Positions 10,468 to 20,000 of a stretch of 64,000 nucleotides of DNA are shown piece after piece. Every line of letters starts with the position of its first letter. Positions within the stretch are counted from its first letter, which is position 1. A program made the translations under genes and the position numbers. Where the stretch lies: positions 10,343,331 to 10,407,330 of the forward strand of contig CM021318.1 in assembly GCA_010645155.1 (NCBI GenBank). Reading direction: 5' to 3'. The notes beneath the pieces are model-generated. The model did no database searches, was not told the origin of the DNA, and saw nothing but the letters and a program-made list of their open reading frames with translations. This DNA comes from Tigriopus japonicus (lineage: Eukaryota > Arthropoda > Copepoda > Harpacticoida > Harpacticidae).

Positions 10468-12642
10468 ATGGATCAACGTGGAATGGTGATTCTCTCGGGA
10501 AACTCCCACCCGGATTTGGCCAAGGACATCGTGCGGTATGGATGGATGGATGTAGTTGTCAACGGTCTTTAAGACCATATCCTTCATAATTTGTCTTTGG
10601 ATTTGACAGGCATCTGGATGTGCGTCTAGGTTCGAGTTCGGTCTACCATAAGACCAATCGGGAAACCATGGTGGAAATCCACGAATCCGTGCGAGGCAAG
10701 GATGTCTACATCATTCAGACGGGGACCAAGTAAGTACATCGAGGAGGGCGTGTGTGTCCTTGGGTTTGGATTGCTCATGCTGGAGCTTAACCTTGGCTTG
10801 AAACCCCGGATTTCCGACTAATCCCGCCTTTGGTCGTGTTCTCTCTTCTTTTCAGAGCCGTGAATGATAGTATCATGGAGCTTTTGATCATGTGCTACGC
10901 TTGCAAGACGTCCTCGTGTAATAAAGTGATTGGCGTGATTCCTCATATGCCCTACAGTCGACACAGTAAGTTCATGGATGTCATTTCTGGTCTTTTAGAG
11001 ATGTGAATGATATGATCATGGAGACCTTGATCACCAGCTACGCCTGCAAAACATCCACGGCTCGTCGCATCATCGGCGTCATCCCCTATCTTCCGTACAG
11101 TACTCAATGTAGGATGATTGCCAACAAATTGGCTTAGCTCTCCCTAACCTAATTTGGCCTCTTGAGCTTTTATTTTCGTTTGATTTGATTTTGAAAAGCT
11201 CCCTTTGCCCGTTTTTGCCCTGACGAGTGTGGAAAGGCTGGCCATTTTGCGACCTCGCAGCCTTAATTTTGCGTGTTCTTCCCGTTTATAGCCAAGATGA
11301 GACGTCGAGGCAACATTTCGCTGAAACTCATCGCTAATATGCTCACCAAGGGCGGTTTTGATCATATTATCACGGTTGATTTACATTCCAAGGAGAGTTT
11401 GGGATATTTTGATTGCGCCATTGACAACGTGCGAGCCTCACCTTTCCTAATCCAATACATCGTCGAATCGGTAAGTCGTGCTTGGTCCGAATTCTCATAG
11501 GTGCATTTTTTTACGTTATAGGTAAAATGTTTGCGCGCGGTGCGATAACGTGCAAATTATTAGCTAAGATGTTAACGCAAGCGGGCATTTCACATCTCAT
11601 CACCTTGGATCTGCATCAAAAAGAGATCCAAGGGTTCTTCGATTGTCCCGTGGACAACTTGAGGGCTTCACCCTTCTTGGTCCGATATATCCAAGAGAGT
11701 GTAAGAAGTGTGTCGAGTTAGGATTTGCACAAAATCGATTGCTTTTCAAGCAATCTTTTGGCTTTGAGTTCCACTTTTTTAAACTAGCCTTGAAATCAGA
11801 TTCAGTCCCGGTTTTGTATGATTAACCAAAAACTTGGTTATCCTTTTCATGCTAACATTTTGAACATGATTTCAATTTAAGCAATCCTAGAACCAATCTC
11901 ATTTCCTTCCCCATGCACAGATACCCGATTATCGAAACGCCGTGATTGTGGCGAAGAACCCGCTAGCCGCTCGAAGAGCCACATCTTACGCGGAGAGACT
12001 TCGATTAGCCATTGCTGTTATTCACGGAGAAGTCAAGGTAAATGATATTTTTAACTTTTTGGAGTTAGAAAACCAAGTGAGTTAATTTCATGTTAATCTC
12101 GATAGGACGGCGATGATGAGATCGATGAGCTCGACGGACGAGCTTCCCCACCTCCGGCCATGGCAAATCGAGTCACGACTGTTGGAGCCACGCTCCCGCC
12201 ATTGACGGCCAAGGAGAAGCCACCCATTAATGTAGTGGGGGACGTGGGAGGCAAGATCGCTATCATGGTCGATGACATGATCGATGATGTTCAGGCCTTT
12301 GTGGATGCGGCTTTTGTGCTTAAGGTAAATAAAATTAATGGATCATGCTTGTAAACGTAGTGGAGGTTCATTCAAGTGTCGTTTCCTTAGGAACGCGGTG
12401 CTTACAAAATATACGCCCTGGCTACGCATGGAATTTTGTCCAAAGAGGCGCCGAGGTTAATTGAAGAGTCGCATATCGATGAAGTGGTGGTCACGAACAC
12501 TGTACCACATGACCTGCAGAAGCTGCAATGCCACAAGATTAAGACGGTGGACATTTCCATTCTTTTGGCCGAGGCCATCCGACGGATCCATAACAAGGAA
12601 AGCATGTCTCATCTGTTCCGTCACGTCACGTTAGAGGATTAG
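10468..12642 (+). CDS. PRPSAP: PRPP synthetase-associated protein with two pairs of alternative exons
   Basis: Constant exons are 10468-10535, 10610-10729, 11921-12037, 12106-12324 and 12391-12642. Between them lie two duplicated exon pairs, 10856-10965 or 10999-11108, and 11292-11470 or 11522-11700. Any choice of one from each pair gives 354 residues, matching vertebrate PRPSAP1/2 (about 356-369). Family evidence includes [56 protein letters not shown] and [15 protein letters not shown] segments, with the Asp/Pro-rich insertion after HGEVK that marks associated proteins rather than catalytic PRPP synthetases. The family binds PRPS enzymes in cytosolic complexes that feed nucleotide synthesis and is considered non-catalytic. 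Alternative exons would swap the central part of the first ribosyltransferase-fold domain. Confidence 0.9.
10856..10965 (+). other. PRPSAP: PRPSAP alternative exon 3a
   Basis: 110 nt between a CAG acceptor and a GTAAG donor. It enters after two bases of a Lys codon and leaves after one base. Its product begins [20 protein letters not shown] and ends MPYSRH. It is 22/36 identical by eye to exon 3b, which follows after only 33 nt. Confidence 0.8.
10999..11108 (+). other. PRPSAP: PRPSAP alternative exon 3b
   Basis: 110 nt, the same length and phase as 3a, between TTTTAG and GTAGGA. Its product begins [20 protein letters not shown] and ends LPYSTQ. It looks closer than 3a to vertebrate PRPSAP at the IIGVIPY-PYS segment. 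The 33-nt gap separating it from 3a is too short to be removed as a normal intron. Confidence 0.8.
11292..11470 (+). other. PRPSAP: PRPSAP alternative exon 4a
   Basis: 179 nt between a TATAG acceptor and a GTAAGT donor. It encodes [18 protein letters not shown]... ending FLIQYIVES. It is about 60 percent identical (36 of 59 by eye) to exon 4b, with the same phase. Confidence 0.8.
11522..11700 (+). other. PRPSAP: PRPSAP alternative exon 4b
   Basis: 179 nt, identical in length and phase to 4a, 51 nt downstream, between TATAG and GTAAGA. It encodes [18 protein letters not shown]... ending FLVRYIQES, and includes the [11 protein letters not shown] segment that is nearly the vertebrate sequence. 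It is therefore probably the ancestral version. Confidence 0.8.
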
Positions 12643-12835
12643 AACTAGAAGCTTTCGAGCCCAAGGATTCACAGATTGATTTACCCGTCCTTGAGGTTGA
12701 CCCCTCGATGTAGTTGAGGCTGTTTGGCTTGTGTGAGCGTGTCTCCCTCCCCCGATTGGATAAATTTTTAGTGTTTTGAATGAAATACAGAGAATTATTG
12801 TGCATACCGATTAGAGTCCTACATCAAAAAATTTA

Positions 12836-13025
12836 AGGAAGCCAGAGTGGCCGCGCGTACTAATGCGTTCTTATAAGAGCCGCGTGTAAGTGCTTCCCCA
12901 GACGGTGTAGGTTCGAATCCTGTTGGGGATCGGATTGAAGCTGTCGGGAGAAATCCTTGTTTACAGGGAATCGCATTCCTTGTAGCGGTAGTAGCAAATC
13001 CGCAAAGAAAATAAAGTTTAAAAAA
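12836..13025 (+). mobile_element. tRNA-derived SINE (class II tRNA-like head)
   Basis: The head has box A TGGCCGCGCGTACTAATGCG (12848-12867) and a perfect box B GGTTCGAATCC (12910-12920). Spacing is longer than a class I tRNA, as in Leu/Ser-type tRNAs with a variable arm. About 100 bp of non-tRNA body and an A-rich end (about 13007-13025) follow. A diverged relative lies at 44417-44550. The acceptor stem does not close, so it is not counted as a tRNA gene. Confidence 0.65.
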
Positions 13026-13732
13026 CCAAGAATTATTCTAGAAACTTCACATTTATGATCATAATGCGATACACTCAAATGAAAATTGGAGTGTTCAGCA
13101 TTTTCCAGTCAAGTCTAAAAGAAATAATTTTATTTTTTTGTGACAATAGACATGAGAAGGCTCTATATTTTTCAGATGACAAATATAAAAAAGGAAGACT
13201 GAATAAACATCACTATTTTCATGCGATTCGATCACAAATTATATTCATCACCTCGTTTTTTGTCATCACATAACATTTGGTTATAATTTATAGCCCCTGA
13301 GTTGTTCAATGGTCGAGTCAAGAAATCTTTCCATGGGGAAATCATCACTAAATTTGACCCCTCCATCAAATACGAATCGCGATGATGAACTCTGAGAATG
13401 ATTTAGTTTGAGAAGTTTTTGTTCACTTTCGTTCCAAATTTCGTTCCAAAAAGCACTGATTTTCGGGGAGGCGGAGGCTGGCAATGAGAATTATACTTTC
13501 AACCCTTCCAAAGCCATTGATTCTCCCATCCTCCCGCTCCGGGAAATCCTGCGGTTCTCGGCCGATCCCCAATGGTTCAACTTTCCCGCAAATTTTCACC
13601 GTGACGTCATCCAAAGCATGTTCCAAAATCCAAACTTCGATCAAGGAAACAAACAAACTAAAGATACTTTCTGACCATCTCGGATTTCGGAGGACAAGGT
13701 CATTTCGGATCGATCTACCCGCCTCGATTGGG
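13026..13732. other. Intergenic, upstream of ERAL1
   Basis: AT-rich with no repeat recognised. The frame of ERAL1 exon 1 stays open upstream to about 13484, but I see no conserved residues there, and the Arg-rich leader starting at 13733 is a better protein start. The rest is taken as promoter and 5' UTR. Confidence 0.4.
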
Positions 13733-15535
13733 ATGCATGTGCTATCGATTTGGACGACACGGATTAGTCCCCATTATCGAGTGTGGACGAGTCCCTACGG
13801 TCTTATTCCCGGCGCACGACGCTCCTTGAGTCTTCAGGCGTGTCGATCCCGGCGCAAGAAAACGCCCTTTGTGGACACGCTCGAAGCTCAAGTCTTTCGT
13901 CAGATCGTGCCGGATGTCATCCATCTGAATCCCGCCTCTCACGCCCAAGCTTTGACCGATAAACCCGCCTATCCGCCTCGACCGGGATTTCGACCGCAAG
14001 CTTTAGAAGTGTGCGTGTTGGGCGTGCCCAACGCCGGCAAGAGCACGCTAGTTAACGCCTTAGTGGGCTTAACGGCTTGTCCGCATTCTTGTAAAGTCCA
14101 CACCACCCGTCAAAACTCGGAGATCATTTACACGCAAGACGACACTCAGGTAAATAAAAATGGAGAATCGCGTTTTACGTTGGTCGTCGATTTACACGTA
14201 CTAACCACGTAACTAATAAGATAAACACCCAGCCCCAAACGAACCTTTGGGTGTTTGAGGAATTTCAAGGATCTTGCCGAATGTTTTGACACGCCATGCA
14301 GAACCTTCACTCTCAAAATCCATCGTTTTTTTTAAACTGTTTCTTGTTAATTCCCACTCAGGACACATAAAGGGTTTGATTGAGCAAAGGTATATATTCA
14401 ATATATATGAAATAAAAGTAAAATGAGCTCATTTTGAACAATATTTTCACGTCAGACTTTGAGCGTGTTTGTCTATTTCTTTCTCTTTCAGATCTTGTTT
14501 CGAGACACGCCTGGCGTGGTCAAGCTGAAAGACGCCACGAAGTTTCGTCTGGAGGACTCTTTGATCCATGATCCCGAGCAAGGCTGCACCGATGCCGATA
14601 TCATTGTGGTGGTTCAAGACGTTTCCAATCGATTTGTCCGCGAAGCCATTGATAAACGCGTGTTAAGATTACTTTGCTTGTTCCATCACATCCCGTCGGT
14701 GTTGGTTCTTAACAAACTCGGTAAGAATCCAATGTCATTATTTTCGGTTACAAGACATTCATAGGTGATTTTTTTCCTCCCCTAATTAGACACGATTCCC
14801 AAAAGCCGTCGGGTTTACGAACTAATTCGTAAACTGACTTGTAATCGTCTGAGGAATCAAGTGACAACGACCCGAATCTTGCCTCAACCCAATCACCGAT
14901 CCGTGGAATCCTACTTAAAATCCAAGGAACGCACTAAGCCATTCGAGAAAAAGCTTCGGAACGAGGACTTTTTAGACACTCTTCGAGCGACCGAACACTT
15001 AACCGAGGCCAAAGTGGTCGAATTGACCGAAGGCGTCGTGGGTTGGCCCAATTTCACGGAGGTCTTTCCGGTCTCATCGCTTTTGGGTGAGGGAATTTCT
15101 CCCTTGAGAGACTTTCTTCTTCATTCCGCTAAAGATCGTGAATGGCGTTATTCTGACAAACTCGTCACCCGCGACAATCCCAAGGACATTGTAATCCGAA
15201 CCTTGAAGGCCAAATTGTTGGAGGTTCTCCCGGAAGAAATACCGTACGCTTTGCAACCGGAAATCGAATTTTGGAACTGTGACGACGGAACACTCAAAGT
15301 AGGGATCTTGATCAGTTCGAAAATAGAGCGATACGTCAGTGTTCTCCTCAGTAACGGCGGAGATTACATCAAAACCTTTGCCAAATTGGCCGAAGAGGAC
15401 CTCCAGAACTTCTTCCAAACCGAGGTCTTTGTGAGTGTCAACGTGAAATTGACGGGTAAAAAAGCCCTGGAAAGGAAATTGATGCAGAAAAGAACTACCA
15501 ACAAAAGGCCCGATTCATTCGACGTCTTAGCGTAA
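13733..15535 (+). CDS. ERAL1: Era-like GTPase, mitochondrial 12S rRNA chaperone
   Basis: Exons 13733-14149, 14492-14720 and 14790-15535 give 463 residues (vertebrate about 437). The Met at 13733 opens an Arg-rich, acid-poor leader that fits a mitochondrial targeting peptide; an in-frame ATG at 13484 is an alternative start. GTPase motifs are G1 GVPNAGKST (about 97-105), the switch I region HTTR, G3 DTPG at the start of exon 2, and G4 NKLD assembled across the exon 2/3 junction, which supports the splice. A C-terminal KH domain is present, but its usual GxxG loop reads SNGG. The family binds the 3' part of small-subunit mitochondrial rRNA and is needed for ribosome assembly. The stop at 15533-15535 is followed by PLD6 after 18 bp in the same frame. 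Confidence 0.92.
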
Positions 15536-15553
15536 GGTTCAAACCCAAGAAAG

Positions 15554-16162
15554 ATGACTTGGTGTCGGTATTTAGTGGCTGGTTTGGCCGGCAGTGCTAT
15601 CACTATGCTCCTAATCAAGTTAAATCAACAACTTCGCCATCGCCCCAAACCGGGAATCGAAAAAATCCCCCTTTCCGAAGCAATCTTCTTCCCCGGTCCT
15701 AATTTAGGATTGGCGCCACTTTCCGACGACCAAACTCGTGACTTCAATGACTTAAGTGAATCGCTCAAACGGCTTATAATGCACGTGAATTCGGCTCGTC
15801 AATCCTTGGATCTCTGTTTGTTCCTAATAACTAGTCGACCTTTGGCCGATGCGGTTTTGAATCGGCTGAGTCGCGGTGTGCGGGTACGACTTTTAATCGA
15901 TGACTCCTCGGTAGATGTTTCGGGAAGTCAAGTGAGTCGCTTTCGACGTGAAGGAGCTTTTGTGCGATCCAAAGCCAGTGCGTATTTGATGCATCACAAG
16001 TTTTGTTTGGTGGATGGAAAAAAGCTAATCAATGGCTCCCTCAATTGGACCATGCAAGGCTTGATGGGAAACAAAGAGAACTTGATCGTGACGGACCATT
16101 CCGGACTGGTCCAAGCCTTCCAACAACAATTCGAGGAACTCTGGACTGAAATGACCAACTAG
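15554..16162 (+). CDS. PLD6: Mitochondrial PLD6/Zucchini-type phospholipase D family protein
   Basis: A 202-residue single-exon frame. An N-terminal membrane segment (about 6-21) should anchor it in the outer mitochondrial membrane. One HKD motif is complete: H147-x-K149-x4-D154 followed by GSLNWT (161-166). Family members form dimers with one such motif each. They act as the endonuclease that makes piRNA 5' ends and have also been described as cardiolipin hydrolases. The segment SLDLCLF and the ending NKENLIVT...FEELW are close to vertebrate PLD6. The Cys-rich zinc-binding insertion found near the N-terminus of fly and mammal proteins is absent; residues 41-75 have no Cys. It has no room for a normal promoter after ERAL1, so it may share a transcript. 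Confidence 0.9.
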   Translation: MTWCRYLVAGLAGSAITMLLIKLNQQLRHRPKPGIEKIPLSEAIFFPGPNLGLAPLSDDQTRDFNDLSESLKRLIMHVNSARQSLDLCLFLITSRPLADAVLNRLSRGVRVRLLIDDSSVDVSGSQVSRFRREGAFVRSKASAYLMHHKFCLVDGKKLINGSLNWTMQGLMGNKENLIVTDHSGLVQAFQQQFEELWTEMTN

Positions 16163-16381
16163 CTCCGAGACAGAACTGCTTAAGAATACAGATAATTAAA
16201 TACGAATCACAAACACATTCAACCTCTTTTGAAACTATACCTTCATTTTAGATTTCAAATGTAGTCCCAGTTAAAGAGTGTCAGCGTGAAAACCACAAAA
16301 GCAAAGAAGGCCATTTTATTGATAAGAGAGGCTTGACAAAATGGGCTTGTCATACTACTATCCCTTCCCTGGATATGAGTA

Positions 16382-16482
16382 CAGTGAAATCTAGATTTAA
16401 CGATCTCCGATTTAACGATAAATCTCGATTTTACGATATATTTTGGGGTGACGGACAGTATCGTCAAATCGAAATTTCACTC
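16382..16482. mobile_element. ~101-bp Tc/mariner-type (pogo/Tigger-like) MITE
   Basis: The ends are CAGTGAAAT and ATTTCACTC, an inverted repeat with one mismatch, continuing inward as GATTTAACGA and TCGTCAAATC. It is flanked by TA on both sides (16380-16381 and 16483-16484), the target duplication of this superfamily. The repeated GATTTAACGAT words resemble Tigger termini. It has no coding capacity. Confidence 0.7.
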
Positions 16483-16484
16483 TA

Positions 16485-17089
16485 TGTTGATATTAAAGAT
16501 GCTTAATCTAATTATATTTAGGCTTTAGTTAATATCTCGTTGCATTAAATCTCAACCTTGCAACCTTGCAAATTTGAGAGCGACCGAATGTAGCAATCAA
16601 AATGTGAGCTTTAAAAGCGGAATCCGCCCAGCGTGGAACTTGAACTAATTAGTTTTTCACCACGGTAGGTGTATAGGAAACATAACTTGGTAACTTGGAA
16701 CCTAACCACAGTAAATGTTCATGTCTCTTCTCTGCCAGAAAGCTCTCTCGCCATCGCTTGATTTCTCTTTGAGTTTTCCGCCTTCAAGATTCCCACACAA
16801 CAACAGCTGATCTTGCCATACAAAATAAACAAATAACCCATACGTGACTTTAGTGCTTTAGTTAACATAGGCCAAGGCCGTGCATAGGCCCAAAACAATA
16901 TTCCTCGCTCGTACGTGTGACAGACAGACGTCCTACAAGTGGATCGTATCGACCCTTATTCAAAGGTGCGTCAAAGATTTCCCATAATGCATCACACCTA
17001 TCAATCAATAGCTAGCTCGCAATTTCTTGCACCCATTCATTCATTTATTTCATTTGGATTGCTCGACCGACTCCTTTGATTTGAATTCC
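16485..17089. other. Upstream region of JTB
   Basis: No coding region. A TTCCCACA sequence at 16787-16794 matches a CSL/Su(H) site and lies near an E-box CAGCTG; either could be chance. It probably contains the JTB promoter and 5' UTR. Confidence 0.35.
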
Positions 17090-20000
17090 ATGATTTCTTC
17101 CCCATCTAGTTCGTCGACCTCGAGTCGGGTCCAACGCGGTGGCCCGCCCCATTCGCCCGTCGATTACGAATGGCTTCAGGCTGAAGAAGCCCTGGGCAGT
17201 GATTGGGATCGTCTGGATGACTTTCGGCCCACACCTCCAACGTGTCCGGATGCCGTGGGCGTGCATCGAGTGGCCCTGAAACCCACGCAACGATCCCTAC
17301 CCAAGTTTTTGAGAACGAGAATCTGGGATCCGGATTCATTGGACACGGGCAATATGATTGAATTGTGCACCAAACGTCGCATGATCCTTTTCATTGCCCT
17401 CTTAGGCGGGTAAGACCCCGTTTTCTTAGTCCTTTAGAAGCATTACAGTAGATTCGCGCTTTTTATGGTCTATGGTGGCTGAGTTAAGGTGTAAGAGTTT
17501 TGGGGAGAAAATTAAAAAATTGACATTTAGGCAAAAAAATATCATGAACTATATTGGACAGTGAAGTTTCGCGGCGTATCACAAGACAATTATGATTGGT
17601 CAGATTTGAGGTTGACGAAGTTATGGCACAAAAATAGACTCCATATGATGTTGAGACGGCGATGGGATATGAGTTAGCAGGCCATCTCGGGGGCACCCCA
17701 TGGACGATATGGAGGTTGCTTTTGTCCATGGCTGTTATGGGTGCTCAATGAAAGCTCAGTGGGTTGGGCGGTGGAAGCGATGGGTGGACTTGAATACGAT
17801 GAATGATGGCCGGAGGTCGAAGAAAACGAAAATTGGGACGAAAAATGTCCGGCACTTCCGGGTGTGGACATGAGCGACGATGAGTGCGAATTATCCATGT
17901 AGTGGTTTTCGGAAGTGGTAGGTGTCGAAGAATTGAGACGTGATGAGTTCGAAAGCGCGTAATAACCCGTACTGGGATCCAGAATGGGCGTTTCATTCAA
18001 AGGTGTCGAGGCTTTAACAGTCTCAAACGAAGGCGGAGTGGCTAATTGGTGATGCTGATGTTGATGATGTTGCTGATAAGAGTTGGACGGGGTGGAATAG
18101 CCGGACCATGCGTTGGTTTGGGCGGGCATGTATGAAGGGGTCCCTGTGACGTGGGTTCGTCCAAAATCTTTTTGAGCCGCGAACATTTGTAAGTGAGACA
18201 TCAATCGGATGCGTAACGGGTCTTGAACATCCATGCCTTCCACCGCCACCAAGTATCGCGCCACTTCGGCGGCACATTCACGAAATCCAATGTTGTGGTA
18301 GTCCATGGCGAATCGATGAGGGTCGTAGTTAATATCGGTGAACCCCTTGCTTGAGACCATCTTCAAATGCTCCACTGTCATTTGTAAGATCTCGGCCTTT
18401 TCCAATTTGGCGGAACCTGATTTCTCCAGGGCTGTGGGAACCAATCGCTTCAAGTCGTTCAGGGAGTTGTTGATCCGATCCCTGCGTCTCTTCTCAATCA
18501 CGCCACGTCTGCGCTTCCGGGTCGATGTGTGACCGTGCATATCACTTCCGGTCACAGTGCAGTTGTCACGACCATCTTCGGAGTAATCGTCCATATCACT
18601 ACACGGACTCAGTGATCGTTTCAACCCGTTCATCGTCAAGGTCAAAGTTGTCGTGGAAGCGGCAAAAGAACAACGACGGATTTAGATCCAAAGGGACTTT
18701 TAAAAAAATAAAGATGACGTGATCCAAAGGCACGTCTGATCGCGAGGGACTTTGGGTAGGATCTGACATGGTCGCGTGTCCCATGCTCCTCGAGGAAAAA
18801 TCCACTCTCATACTCTCCCTCAGTAAATTCGATCCATTTCCACCCTCCCATTCTTACATCCCCCAAGTGGTGGCTCGCAGGACCCTGTAGCACTCTTCTT
18901 TTGGCAAAGCCAAAGGGCTCGAGCCACCAACCCCGCGTGGAACTTGTGCCAACAATCCTCTGGCCAAACAACTTGCTAGCACGCGCGACCCTCTCTTCAG
19001 TGATGGAGCGAAGGAACCTTCGAGGGAGCGTGGGATCCAGGAAGGAACATTTGGCCTCCTGCTGGGATGGATCGAAGAGGGTTGAAGGGAAAGCTAACCA
19101 GAGGGTGGGAAAAAGTAAAAGAGCCAAAACAACTCGCAGAATTGTTCCCCATCCTGAGAATGTTGCACCAAGTGGAGGTCGATGACGAAAAAGGGAAAGA
19201 AGGACCTCGTCATCGGCGTGGGTAAGGGTATGAGAATGGCACAAATGAACGAGGGATTTTGTTAGCGTCATTGTCATTCCGAGTTGATAGAAATCATTAT
19301 GCTCTCATTGGTAAGACCGAGGGTATGTACTTCTCAGCACTCTTTTGCTGCCAACGCTTTGAAGCCCTCGACAGGTTGGTTGGTTGTTTGGTCCTTTGCT
19401 CGGTCGGTGTTTCCAAGCGAGTTACTTAATTTTGATTGTGTCATAAAATTCTTCTCAGAGAACGGACGCATAATGTAAGCTATGGTTTCTGAGAACGCTA
19501 GAGATTGTAAAAAGAGGGTTGTTAATGACCTCTGGAATTACACTTCATTATGAAGCAAGTTTCTAGATCAAGATAATTCGGAGAAAGGGTGTTTTCTGCA
19601 TTCGAGATACGCGTTACTACTTCACTGTTTCCGTACGTGCGGCAAACACATTCTACGTATTTGTTAGAAATGAATAGCAAGATTTGGTGTTCCATTCATT
19701 GGTCTGTCTTCTTGAGCACGTGCCAGGACAATTAGAGCTCATACAAATCCGTCCAAAAATGGAGAAATAGCCACATTAACCAAACGTGGTGATACCTTTG
19801 AGTTGGCTTGATAAGAACAAACAAGCTATTGCCTGGGCGATGTAGCTTTGTGGTTCGTCTTAGAGCTCTAGTTCGTCTAATATGCTTTATGATCCATGAG
19901 AGAGAGAGAAACAGAGAGTCACATTTTGGCATCGTCTCCGAACTTGGTGCCCTTTGATCTTGTTCAAAAGATCAGGTTACGAAGAGCTATCTTCAAAGAC

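Noticed and set aside
12836..12935. Functional tRNA gene
   Set aside because: Boxes A and B are present, but acceptor and anticodon stems do not close, and a diverged second copy with flanking body exists.
16787..16794. CSL/Su(H) site TTCCCACA as a Hey enhancer
   Set aside because: A single 8-bp match beyond the Hey 3' end; chance occurrence is likely.
17027..17089. Extended N-terminus of JTB exon 1
   Set aside because: The extra 21 codons begin at TTG, not ATG; the first real ATG is 17090.
18634..18645. Four extra residues at the start of Hey
   Set aside because: They begin at TTG; the first ATG is at 18633. The same applies to the crystallin-like gene, where ATG is 42347.
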